Positions 1 to 6,598 of a DNA stretch of 9,139 nucleotides are shown here, in pieces. Numbering within the stretch: the first letter of the stretch is position 1; each line of letters begins with the position of its first letter. A model generated the notes under the pieces. The model made no database searches. It was not told where the DNA came from and saw only the letters and a program-made list of their open reading frames with translations. Both the position numbers and the translations under genes were made by a program. Origin of the DNA: an uncultured Bacilli bacterium (GTDB lineage Bacteria > Bacillota_I > Bacilli_A > RF39 > UBA660); contig CANRJE010000057.1 of assembly GCA_947630865.1 (NCBI GenBank), positions 1 through 9,139 of the forward strand, written 5' to 3'.

Positions 1-3000
1 TATCAACCATTTCATCAAAAGCTTCTGTTGATTTATATAAACGATTAACTCTTTCAGTTAAACTACTAGTATTAGTATCTAACGCATCTTTGACTGCTAC
101 TGCTGATACTGATAATAATCCTTGACGTGTTGCAATTTCTGTTGAATCTAGTACACTCTCTCTTGGAGTATAACTACTTTTACTCTTTAAATCTGTAACA
201 TATTTATCTAGTTTATTAATATAAGTTTCAATAGCTTCTCTTTTAGAAGTTTCACTAGTTAAAAGCGTTGTATCTAAAACTGGAATTTTTTCTCCTCCAC
301 TCACACGAACACGAATTGGATTTTTAGTATCAGGAGTTCCTGTATAACGAATATAAACACTTCCTCCACGTTCAGCACTTGCATCTCCAATTTTAGGAAC
401 ATCAATGATATTTTGACCTTTAACTAATTTACTATAAGTTGTTTGCCATTTATTAGCTTCAGCATAGTATTGAGTAAATACTACTTCCGCATTAACTTTA
501 CCATTAGTTCCAACATAAACTGTTATTTTATCTCCTGGTTTTGCTACTATTCCAAGTGGTTGATAATCATTAATTGTCATTGCAAAGCCAGATTTTCCAT
601 TATAAGAATTAGAAATATTAGGATTTAAAGTAATTACATCTTGAATTGCTTCATCATTTAAAATCTTAAGAGCATAATCTAAATCAGCTATAATTGAAGA
701 ACGATATGGATTATATTCTCCATTAGAAATTCTATCTGCTCTTTCTCTTAATTCTGAAATTTTATCTTTGGTAACTCCATCTTTTAAAACTAATCTTAAA
801 TCATCAGTAAATAAATTTGCAACATCATCAACTAAAGAATCATATTCATATAATTTTAGTTCTGATATTTGAGCAGATGGTCCATTACCTGTAACTGTTA
901 AACCAACTTGAACAGCATTAGCAACAATTGGGTCATCAAGTTTCATTAAATAATATGTACGATTATTTTCATCTTTCTTAGCTGTTAAAACAGCATTAAC
1001 AGTTGTTCTTGTTGCATTATCAAAAGTTTCTGTTGCATCATTCCAATAATGAATTAAGAAGTCTCCTTCATTAACACCATAGGTTTTGTAAGTATATTTA
1101 TATGTATCTGGAACAGTAACAACAAATTCATCCATCTTATAAGTATTATCTAAAACAATAATAGGTACTCGACTATCTCTTGAATAATGGGTTCCTGCAT
1201 GCCATGAAGTTTTTTCCCAGTAAGTTTCAAACTTATCATCAACCATTGAGAACTTTCCACCATTTACCATTGTTCCATCACTAAATAAAACATCTTTAAT
1301 ATGATTATTTTTTTCTGAACCTTCAAGAGGAGTATTAATTAAATTATATTTAGGAGTAATAGTTGCAGCAGCTATCAATGTTTTTCCTTTAACGATTTGA
1401 GAACGTTCTCCTTCTCCTAAATCATTATTTCCAGTTATATAAATTTCGTATTCGATTCCACCTTCTAAGCCTTTTAATGTATACTTAATACCCTTTTGGT
1501 CTTTAATATTTTTATATTCAGTTTCACTTGTTTTCTTATAATATATATTGTAACTCTTAGTATCGTCCATATCTTTCCAAGATATATCAAATCCTGAATA
1601 AATTGGTGTTAAAGTTACCATATCAACAGCAGGTGGTTTTCTATTAGCTTCTGGAATTGCATCTACTTCATCACTCCATTTACTTTGCCATTCACCACTT
1701 ACAGCTCTTACAGCTATTTTATAGGTTGCATAATTTTTCAAATCTTCAATTGTAAAAGAAGTAAATGTTGTTTGAAAAATAACTCCATCCATCTTAGGAC
1801 CTGTAATTTTAATCTCATAACCTGTTACATTAGGAACACTATTAAAGTTTACAGTTAATTGTTCACTCTTTGAAGCATCAACGGTTACATTTTTAGGTAT
1901 ACCAAATCCTTCTGGAGCTTTTGTTTCTACTTTAACATTATTTAAAAATTCAACTTTTGCTATATCAGCTAAGTTATTTGATCCTGTCTTTGTAATTTTA
2001 ATTGTTACTTTTTTAACTGCAACTTGACCTTTTAAATCAATAACAATACCATCTTCATTACTAATATCAGTAAAATATTCGACATCCTCTTCTGTTTCTT
2101 TAGAAGGCCAATTAATTGTATGGATTTTTCCATTTTGATCTTCAACAAGAGCTATTAATTCTGTTGGAGCATTTTCCCCAGTTGCAATTCTAATTTCACT
2201 CATATCAAGAGTTTCTTTGTTTTCATTACCTAAATCTAAAACTAAATTAATAGGATTTTCTTCACTAACAGTTTCTTCATCATTTCTTTTTAAAGTAAGA
2301 ACTTTTTCACTATCACTAAAGATATCAGCAATCTCACCATTTTCAATAGTTGTTTCTTCTGGAAGTTCAACAGCCACTATACTATTATCAATAATAGGAC
2401 TTGTTTTTTCAACACTTGGAGTTTTACGTTTTCCATTAATAATAGCTGTAATATAATTTAAATCTGCAATATCTATTACACCATCTAAATTTAAATCATA
2501 TTTTGTATTTCCTGTCTCAATAGCTTCTAAAACCTTACTTTCATCAGTTTTATCTACTTTATTATCTCCATTAACATCTCCAATTTCAAACATTCCTGTT
2601 TCATTAGTAATACTAAGACGTTTAGAAAAATCATCGATTGTAACATTAGTAGTATAAGTTATAAAATTGCTACCACTCAATTCAATTTTATATGTATCTT
2701 TAGTTAAACCATATAGATTAACTGCAATATAAACAATATTATTATTTATATCAATTCCTTTTAATAAACTACCAGCCTTATCTCTTTTATTAGCTGTAAG
2801 TCTTACATCATATCCATTTAATCTAACACTTTTATCAACAGTTCCCTCAACACCTTTAATTTCTTTTAAATTAAAAGTTGCTTTATTATTAGAACTATCA
2901 TAGATGTTAAAATTAATATCCGATGTACCAACATTACGTACTGGTAACACTAACTGTGTTTCAATTTCCAAATTTCCTTTTGCAACAAAATCTAAATCCG

Positions 3001-3106
3001 AATAAGTTTCAGATACTCTTTCTTTTGCTTGAACAAAAGGAATGAAATTATTAAATAGGGTGGTTCCTATCAATAATAATGAAATAATTTTTTTGAACTT
3101 CTTCAT
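1..3106 (-). CDS. Secreted multidomain M60 (enhancin-like) peptidase with dockerin, N-terminal 1035 residues (partial)
   Basis: Open from the ATG at 3106 through the left edge without a stop, so 1035 residues are visible and the C-terminus is missing. Residues 1-27 are a signal peptide (MKKFKK, hydrophobic core, VQA cleavage site). Residues about 31-160 form a beta-rich domain I do not recognise. Residues 173-225 are a type I dockerin with two calcium loops, at 177-188 (DVNGDNKVDKTD) and 204-215 (DLNLDGVIDIAD). Residues about 286-392 resemble a discoidin-like domain. Residues 396-485 and 490-577 are FN3 repeats, and 580-757 is a second discoidin (F5/8)-like domain. After a helical linker, 833-945 match the beta region that opens M60 domains (LGIVAKPGDKITVYVG, then ERGGSVYIRYTG), and 946-1035 are helical. 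M60 enzymes are known to cleave mucin-type glycoproteins. The HExxH zinc motif should lie off the window, so activity cannot be judged. An SD (GAGGTG, 3113-3118) supports the start. Confidence 0.85.
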   Translation of the reverse strand, partial: MKKFKKIISLLLIGTTLFNNFIPFVQAKERVSETYSDLDFVAKGNLEIETQLVLPVRNVGTSDINFNIYDSSNNKATFNLKEIKGVEGTVDKSVRLNGYDVRLTANKRDKAGSLLKGIDINNNIVYIAVNLYGLTKDTYKIELSGSNFITYTTNVTIDDFSKRLSITNETGMFEIGDVNGDNKVDKTDESKVLEAIETGNTKYDLNLDGVIDIADLNYITAIINGKRKTPSVEKTSPIIDNSIVAVELPEETTIENGEIADIFSDSEKVLTLKRNDEETVSEENPINLVLDLGNENKETLDMSEIRIATGENAPTELIALVEDQNGKIHTINWPSKETEEDVEYFTDISNEDGIVIDLKGQVAVKKVTIKITKTGSNNLADIAKVEFLNNVKVETKAPEGFGIPKNVTVDASKSEQLTVNFNSVPNVTGYEIKITGPKMDGVIFQTTFTSFTIEDLKNYATYKIAVRAVSGEWQSKWSDEVDAIPEANRKPPAVDMVTLTPIYSGFDISWKDMDDTKSYNIYYKKTSETEYKNIKDQKGIKYTLKGLEGGIEYEIYITGNNDLGEGERSQIVKGKTLIAAATITPKYNLINTPLEGSEKNNHIKDVLFSDGTMVNGGKFSMVDDKFETYWEKTSWHAGTHYSRDSRVPIIVLDNTYKMDEFVVTVPDTYKYTYKTYGVNEGDFLIHYWNDATETFDNATRTTVNAVLTAKKDENNRTYYLMKLDDPIVANAVQVGLTVTGNGPSAQISELKLYEYDSLVDDVANLFTDDLRLVLKDGVTKDKISELRERADRISNGEYNPYRSSIIADLDYALKILNDEAIQDVITLNPNISNSYNGKSGFAMTINDYQPLGIVAKPGDKITVYVGTNGKVNAEVVFTQYYAEANKWQTTYSKLVKGQNIIDVPKIGDASAERGGSVYIRYTGTPDTKNPIRVRVSGGEKIPVLDTTLLTSETSKREAIETYINKLDKYVTDLKSKSSYTPRESVLDSTEIATRQGLLSVSAVAVKDALDTNTSSLTERVNRLYKSTEAFDEMVD

Positions 3107-3112
3107 TAATAA

Positions 3113-3153
3113 CACCTCAACTGTATTATATTTAAATTTTTTTTCTAAGTCAA
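3113..3153 (-). promoter_or_regulatory. Sigma-A promoter and RBS of the M60 protein gene
   Basis: On the minus strand there is TTGACT at 3153-3148, a spacer of exactly 17 bp, and a perfect TATAAT at 3130-3125. The SD GAGGTG follows at 3118-3113 and the ATG at 3106. A start site 6-8 nt past the -10 would fall at about 3119-3117, at the edge of the SD, leaving a leader of only 11-13 nt. Two 12-bp direct repeats lie just upstream of the -35. Confidence 0.85.
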
Positions 3154-3164
3154 CAATAAATGTC

Positions 3165-3189
3165 ATAAATTTTACAAATAAATTTTACA
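3165..3189 (-). repeat. Tandem 12-bp direct repeat upstream of the M60 promoter
   Basis: TGTAAAATTTAT occurs twice on the minus strand, at 3189-3178 and 3176-3165, separated by one base (period 13). The second copy ends 11 bp before the -35 box, where an activator or RNA polymerase alpha subunits could bind. A looser third copy (TGTAAATATAAT) is at 3225-3214. The repeat is seen directly. A regulatory role is inference, and in DNA this AT-rich chance is possible. Confidence 0.4.
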
Positions 3190-3348
3190 TTTTTTAATTA
3201 ATGTTTTCTTTAAATTATATTTACAATTTTTTGTCAAAGACCAAAATATTAAAAAATATTTTTTAAATTTTCATTTTTTATTTTAAAAACATTTAAATTT
3301 TCTTTATTTATCAAGCATTTTAAAAAAAATATTAATTTTAAAATTTCT

Positions 3349-3380
3349 AAAAAATAAATAACCAAATTTTGGTTATTTAT
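3349..3380 (-). terminator. Second intrinsic terminator-like palindrome (possibly bidirectional)
   Basis: A perfect 13-bp inverted repeat has arms at 3354-3366 (ATAAATAACCAAA) and 3368-3380 around a single central base. As a hairpin it gives about 10 bp of stem with an AAATTTT-type loop, followed on the minus strand by TTTTT (3353-3349). The plus strand also has TTTTT just after it (3383-3387), so it could stop transcripts from either side. It lies about 95 bp beyond the operon terminator at 3474-3501 and would act as a back-up. A protein-binding palindrome is an alternative. Confidence 0.55.
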
Positions 3381-3456
3381 CATTTTTCTCTCGAATTATC
3401 TTTTTATAAATTACCTAATTTATTTTACTCACTTGACATTTTTTATAAAGCAATTG

Positions 3457-3470
3457 TTTTGTAAACAAAA
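3457..3470. repeat. Short inverted repeat TTTTGT-AA-ACAAAA
   Basis: Six-base arms at 3457-3462 and 3465-3470 are separated by two bases, between the two terminators. It could be a small operator, but no promoter with a good -35/-10 pair overlaps it on either strand. I record it as a repeat only. Confidence 0.25.
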
Positions 3471-3473
3471 TGT

Positions 3474-3501
3474 AAAAAATAGTTAGATTTCTCTAACTAT
3501 T
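3474..3501 (-). terminator. Intrinsic terminator of the trmB-to-YtxH gene block
   Basis: Immediately after the YtxH stop codon the minus strand folds ATAGTTAG (3500-3493) with CTAACTAT (3486-3479) around a 6-nt loop. One further A-T pair (3501/3478) closes the base. The stem is followed by TTTTT (3478-3474). It is AT-rich for a terminator stem, in keeping with the genome, and its position directly behind the last gene supports the call. Confidence 0.75.
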
Positions 3502-3925
3502 AATCTCTTGCTTTTTTAGGTTCTGGTCCAACTTTTTCAAGTTTAGCAATCATATCTTTCATAACATCAACTGTTTTATCACGAACCTCAACTGCTGCAT
3601 CTTTTAAAACTGGTGTTCCCTTTTCAATTGCTAAATCAACTAAATCTTGGCATTTTCTTTTAATATCTTCAGATTTTTTCTTAGCTATTTTTAAAACCTT
3701 TTCTTTATCTAAATCATTTAAGTCTTTTCTAATCTCTGTTATTTTATCTTCAATAACTTTTGAAACATCTGAAATACTTAATTCCTTAGCACTTGATACT
3801 AAATCAAGCATCTTGTTTTTAAGTTCCCTTCTCGTTTCACTTCCCTTTTTTGGAGCAAACAATATTCCAAGACTAGCTCCAATTGCAACACCTAATGCTA
3901 AATTACCTAAATTTTTCTTTGACAT
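3500..3925 (-). CDS. YtxH-domain membrane protein
   Basis: 141 residues. The N-terminus fits the YtxH family: a short basic start (MSKKN), a Gly/Ala-rich hydrophobic segment at about residues 7-25, then the family hallmark FAPKKGSETRREL (23-35). The rest is charged and helical, probably a cytoplasmic coiled coil (about 36-130), ending in a Pro/Lys tail. In Bacillus the family members are small stress-related envelope proteins next to YtxG (DUF948). The same pairing is seen here, because the gene directly upstream is DUF948-like. Start and upstream stop overlap as TAATG, and its SD (AGGAGG, 3938-3933) is written in the Glu codons that end the upstream gene, so translation is almost certainly coupled. 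Molecular role unknown. The family call is firm. Confidence 0.88.
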   Translation of the reverse strand: MSKKNLGNLALGVAIGASLGILFAPKKGSETRRELKNKMLDLVSSAKELSISDVSKVIEDKITEIRKDLNDLDKEKVLKIAKKKSEDIKRKCQDLVDLAIEKGTPVLKDAAVEVRDKTVDVMKDMIAKLEKVGPEPKKARD

Positions 3926-4209
3926 TAAAATTCCTCCTCTTCTTCTTCATTTTTCTTTTTTCTTTTAGAAAAAATATTGGTAATAAATGAAACAACCGTT
4001 TCAACTACCCTATCATTTATAAGTGATATTCCTGTTGTAACCTTTGAAACTGTATCAAAAACTGAATCAACAGTTTTCAACTTATTATTAACATCATCAA
4101 GTAAAGCATCTACTTTTGTAAGAGTAAAAATTAATCTTACAACTAATATTATTAAAAATATTATCAAAATTATTCCAAAAACTACCAATAACATTAATAA
4201 ATAATCCAC
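3925..4209 (-). CDS. DUF948 (YtxG-like) single-pass membrane protein, GTG start
   Basis: 94 residues. A long transmembrane segment covers about residues 4-29. A short amphipathic helical stretch follows (30-80: TKVDALLDDVNNKLKTVDSVFDTV, then VSFITNIF), then a basic patch SKRKKK (81-86) and a tail of Glu residues ending in Phe. Topology and the repeated hydrophobic/Asp pattern fit DUF948, but the protein is shorter than typical members, so the assignment rests partly on its YtxH neighbour. The start is GTG at 4209: a strong SD (AAGGAGG, 4224-4218) sits 8 nt before it, while the first ATG (4194) would be 23 nt away. That SD lies inside the last codons of the upstream gene (Lys-Glu-Glu). Its own acidic tail in turn encodes the SD of the YtxH gene. 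Function unknown. Probably an envelope or division-associated membrane protein. Confidence 0.75.
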   Translation of the reverse strand: MDYLLMLLVVFGIILIIFLIILVVRLIFTLTKVDALLDDVNNKLKTVDSVFDTVSKVTTGISLINDRVVETVVSFITNIFSKRKKKNEEEEEEF

Positions 4210-4212
4210 TTT

Positions 4213-5133
4213 TTATTCCTCCTTATCATGCATAGCATCTATTAAATCAAATAAATTATCTTCTAAAGTATCATCATCTTCTTCTGTTCTTATTTTACCA
4301 TCGTTTATTTCTTTTGATATATCTTTATAATCAGCATTATAAGCAAGTCCTAAATCATTATAGTATTCATCAGCTTCCCCTAAAGTTACTTTATCAATTA
4401 CAGGTTTTTCATTTCCAGATTTTTCACGAATTTTTTTTATATCGCGTTTTGGAGTTTCATCTTTAAAAGTTACTTCCTCTTCATCTTCTTCAGAACTTCT
4501 TGGTAAAAGTTCCCCTTCCAAATCACCAAATGCTTTATTTCTAACTGTATCTAAATCAACTCTACCAGGACGTGATAACCTAATCTCTTTTCTTTCTTTA
4601 ACCTCTTCTTTACGATAATTTTTATCTAGTATTCCATAGATTGGTGAAATAATTGGTGAAGGAGTAAAAGTCTTTTTAGCTTCAGCTTCTTTTCTACTTG
4701 TATATTCATAAGGTTGATTTTCTTTTCTCTCACGTATTTCTTCTTTCGAAAATAATTCTCTTTCTTCTCTAAACTCTTTAGTTGGTGTATAAGTACTTGC
4801 AATTGAAGAAGATTTTGGTTCTTCTTTAGGTACATCTAAAATAAAATCTTCATCATCAAATATTAATTCCGTTATTTTATTTTCTCTTTTTGGAAGCTCT
4901 TTTTTAGGAATCTCTTTTTTTACCTCTTCCACTTGAACACTTGTTTCTTTGACTGGTGGAATCTCTTCAAAATCTTTTTCTTCAACAAATTCAACTTCCT
5001 TTTTTCTCTTAGGTAACTCTATTCTTTTAGCAATAACTTCCTTCTCTTTTTTGGGTGGTCTTGTATCTTCTACTTCTTCTTCATCCTCTTCTTCTTCAAA
5101 GAAAATATCTTTAAGTTTATCTACAAATCTCAT
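4213..5133 (-). CDS. Acidic, low-complexity protein with amphipathic N-terminus and SPIYG motif
   Basis: 306 residues, no signal peptide or transmembrane segment. Residues 1-12 (MRFVDKLKDIFF) form an amphipathic helix followed directly by an acidic run (13-23), the same layout as the membrane-targeting N-terminus of SepF. Residues 24-155 are Glu/Lys/Pro-rich and probably disordered. A better-ordered island at 156-173 reads FTPSPIISPIYGILDKNY. It resembles, from memory and unchecked, the PSPxYG-type motif in the N-terminal linker of SftA/FtsK-type translocases. The C-terminus (251-306) has a short helical segment (LGEADEYYNDLGLAY) and a final acidic helix (EDNLFDLIDAMHDKEE). It lies 12 bp after the lipoprotein gene, with SD AAGGTGA before its ATG, and its own last codons carry the SD of the DUF948 gene. 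I cannot name a family. A membrane-recruited division scaffold is my inference from N-terminus, motif and neighbours. Confidence 0.7.
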   Translation of the reverse strand: MRFVDKLKDIFFEEEEDEEEVEDTRPPKKEKEVIAKRIELPKRKKEVEFVEEKDFEEIPPVKETSVQVEEVKKEIPKKELPKRENKITELIFDDEDFILDVPKEEPKSSSIASTYTPTKEFREERELFSKEEIRERKENQPYEYTSRKEAEAKKTFTPSPIISPIYGILDKNYRKEEVKERKEIRLSRPGRVDLDTVRNKAFGDLEGELLPRSSEEDEEEVTFKDETPKRDIKKIREKSGNEKPVIDKVTLGEADEYYNDLGLAYNADYKDISKEINDGKIRTEEDDDTLEDNLFDLIDAMHDKEE

Positions 5134-5145
5134 AATATCACCTTC

Positions 5146-5823
5146 CTAATTGTCGTTTATTTCAGTATCTATTATATCTTCATCATGTTTATTATTTTCT
5201 ACTTCAGAATTTTCATCATATTTATCAAATTCTTCTACATACTCTAAGAAGTTATCAGTATCTTTTTTAGAAGTAAATATATTGAACTCTTCACTTCCTG
5301 TTACTAAATCTTTATTACTTAGCTTATAACTAATAGCACTATCATAATAATCTATCGTCGATAATATATAACACATATTAAAGAAAGAATCATATAAATT
5401 ATCTTCATTTACATAAGCTTCTATCTTAGCATAATTATACATTATCTCAACAAAATATTTTTCATCAATCTTAGAAATATCAACATAACCAAAATGGCCA
5501 TTAGATTCTAAATTTTTAGAATAATAAATATTTGAATCAATTTCATGTTGAGCCTTAGTCTTATAATAATATGATACAGTATCTACATATAAATAGTAAT
5601 TACTATTCTTATCACTTATTTCCAAATTGTTTTGTTTTTGTTCCCTAACACTTGTTCCTCGTGGTAAATAAAATTTATATCCTTCAAAAGATACATTAAA
5701 TAAAGTTGTATCTTTATATAGCACTGTATTAATAATACTATCAAAACTTTCATCTTCTATTTTACTAATTGAACAACCACAAAATAAAAGAATTAAAAGA
5801 GGTAGACATAGATATTTTTTCAT
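5146..5823 (-). CDS. Putative lipoprotein of unknown function
   Basis: 225 residues. The N-terminus is a lipoprotein signal: MKKYL, a hydrophobic stretch (6-14), then LFCGCS with Cys17 as the likely lipidated residue. The -3 position is Phe rather than the usual Leu/Val, a slight deviation, and Cys15 is an extra nearby cysteine. The mature part is rich in Asp, Asn and Tyr. Strand-like stretches (FEGYKFYLPRGTSVREQ at 46-62, NYYLYVDTVSYYYKTK at 75-90, KYFVEIMYNYAKIEAYV at 122-138) suggest an alpha/beta domain of about 140 residues. Residues 195-225 are an acidic, probably disordered tail. I do not recognise the family. It stands between trmB (58 bp upstream) and the acidic 306-aa gene (12 bp downstream) and has its own extended -10 promoter. 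The stop is TAG, the only non-TAA stop in the window. Expected location: outer face of the membrane. Confidence 0.75.
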   Translation of the reverse strand: MKKYLCLPLLILLFCGCSISKIEDESFDSIINTVLYKDTTLFNVSFEGYKFYLPRGTSVREQKQNNLEISDKNSNYYLYVDTVSYYYKTKAQHEIDSNIYYSKNLESNGHFGYVDISKIDEKYFVEIMYNYAKIEAYVNEDNLYDSFFNMCYILSTIDYYDSAISYKLSNKDLVTGSEEFNIFTSKKDTDNFLEYVEEFDKYDENSEVENNKHDEDIIDTEINDN

Positions 5824-5827
5824 ATTT

Positions 5828-5852
5828 CACCTACTCTTATTTTATTATAGCA
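5828..5852 (-). promoter_or_regulatory. Extended -10 promoter and RBS of the lipoprotein gene
   Basis: On the minus strand TGCTATAAT occupies 5852-5844, an extended -10. No good -35 exists at 16-18 bp: the hexamer at 17 bp is TATATA, which is not a -35 match. The TGC extension may compensate. The SD GTAGGTG (5834-5828) lies close to the ATG at 5823. No terminator is visible between trmB and this gene, so read-through from trmB is also likely. Confidence 0.6.
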
Positions 5853-5881
5853 AATTTTTTGGCAAATATATAGACCTTTTT

Positions 5882-6517
5882 TTATTTTTCTACTTTTGTA
5901 ACCTCAATTCGGTATATAGAATTGCCAAGTTTCGTAAACTTTTCTTCATATTCCGTCTTAATATTTTCAGAATCATTTAAACTTTCTAAATCAAAAGTAA
6001 TATTTTCAATATAGTATCCAGCATTATTTAAACTCTTTATACTATAAGAAAATAAATCTTTATTATCTGTTTTCATAATAATATGGGCTTTATTTTTAAA
6101 TATACTATCGTATTTTTTTAAAAAGACTTCACTTGTTAATCTTCGTTTTTCATGACGATTTTTAGGCCAAGGATCAGAAAAATTTAAGTAAATAGTACTT
6201 ATTTCTTTCTTAAAAATACTATCAATTTCCTTAGCATCAAGTCTTAACATTTTTAAATTATTAAGTCCTTCTGGTATTTTTTTTAAAGCTAAAGCTAAAA
6301 TACTATCAGATTTTTCAATACCAATAAAGTTGATATCTGGATTTCTAAGAGCTTTTTCAATAATAAAATTCCCTTTACCAGTTCCAATTTCTATTTCAAT
6401 AGGATTAGAATTTTTAAAAACTTTAGACCATTTACCAAGATAATCATTAGGTTCTGAAATATAATAATCAGAATTTTCAATAATTATTTTTTTATTTTTA
6501 ACATTTCTTTGTCGCAT
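5882..6517 (-). CDS. trmB: tRNA (guanine46-N7)-methyltransferase TrmB
   Basis: 211 residues, full length for the family. The enzyme uses S-adenosylmethionine to methylate guanine 46 in the variable loop of cytoplasmic tRNAs. Visible motifs in order are the SAM-binding motif EIGTGKGNFI (43-52), the acidic strand end GIEKS (66-70), the TrmB signature NFSDPWPKNRHEKRRLT (112-128) with its catalytic Asp and RNA-binding basic run, KTDN (149-152), and the C-terminal TEYEEKF (188-194). All key residues are present, so it should be active. An SD (AAAGGAGT, 6528-6521) sits before the ATG. The gene is divergent from the small coiled-coil gene on plus. Downstream it runs without a visible terminator into the lipoprotein gene. 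In Bacillus, trmB lies in the same broad neighbourhood as sftA, murC, ytxG and ytxH (recalled knowledge), which fits the downstream genes here. Confidence 0.97.
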   Translation of the reverse strand: MRQRNVKNKKIIIENSDYYISEPNDYLGKWSKVFKNSNPIEIEIGTGKGNFIIEKALRNPDINFIGIEKSDSILALALKKIPEGLNNLKMLRLDAKEIDSIFKKEISTIYLNFSDPWPKNRHEKRRLTSEVFLKKYDSIFKNKAHIIMKTDNKDLFSYSIKSLNNAGYYIENITFDLESLNDSENIKTEYEEKFTKLGNSIYRIEVTKVEK

Positions 6518-6537
6518 AATACTCCTTTGATTTATTT

Positions 6538-6543
6538 ATTATA
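6538..6543 (-). promoter_or_regulatory. -10 box of trmB
   Basis: A perfect TATAAT on minus is 20 nt from the TrmB ATG. No good -35 is visible at 16-18 bp (the hexamers are T-rich). It faces away from the plus-strand -10 at 6572-6577, with only 28 bp between the two boxes, so the two promoters overlap and could compete for polymerase. Confidence 0.5.
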
Positions 6544-6571
6544 CAACAAAAACATTATTTTAAAAAGTACA

Positions 6572-6598
6572 TATAATAAAATAAAGGAGGAATTTATG
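6572..6598 (+). promoter_or_regulatory. -10 box and strong RBS of the small coiled-coil gene
   Basis: TATAAT at 6572-6577, then AAAGGAGG at 6583-6590, then ATG at 6596. No clear -35 at 17 bp (AAAACA). The SD, 5 nt before this ATG, decides the start. An in-frame ATG at 6509 lies upstream of the -10 box and inside the trmB coding region, and has no SD. Confidence 0.6.

Larger units (their letters stand above)
3107..3499. other. 393-bp AT-rich intergenic region between the YtxH gene and the M60 gene
   Basis: This gap has no convincing open reading frame. From right to left in the direction of minus-strand transcription it holds the terminator of the YtxH operon, a short inverted repeat at 3457-3470, a second terminator-like palindrome at 3354-3380, about 130 bp of nearly pure A/T (3215-3345), a 12-bp direct repeat, and the M60 promoter. 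A TTGACA on minus at 3237-3232 is followed by TATAAT after only 12 bp, too close to be a standard sigma-A pair. The region insulates the M60 gene as its own transcription unit. Confidence 0.7.

Noticed and set aside
443..628. Plus-strand open frame of 61 codons
   Set aside because: It is antisense to the M60 gene, with low-complexity Ile/Ser/Tyr-rich translation and no recognisable SD. The 79-codon plus frame at 2217-2456 is rejected for the same reason.
3433..3438. Perfect TTGACA on the plus strand between the two terminators
   Set aside because: No acceptable -10 lies 16-18 bp downstream, and there is no plus-strand gene to serve.
6509..6595. In-frame ATG giving 29 extra residues to the small plus-strand protein
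   Set aside because: It lies upstream of the TATAAT at 6572-6577 and inside trmB, with no SD. The ATG at 6596 has AAAGGAGG 5 nt before it.
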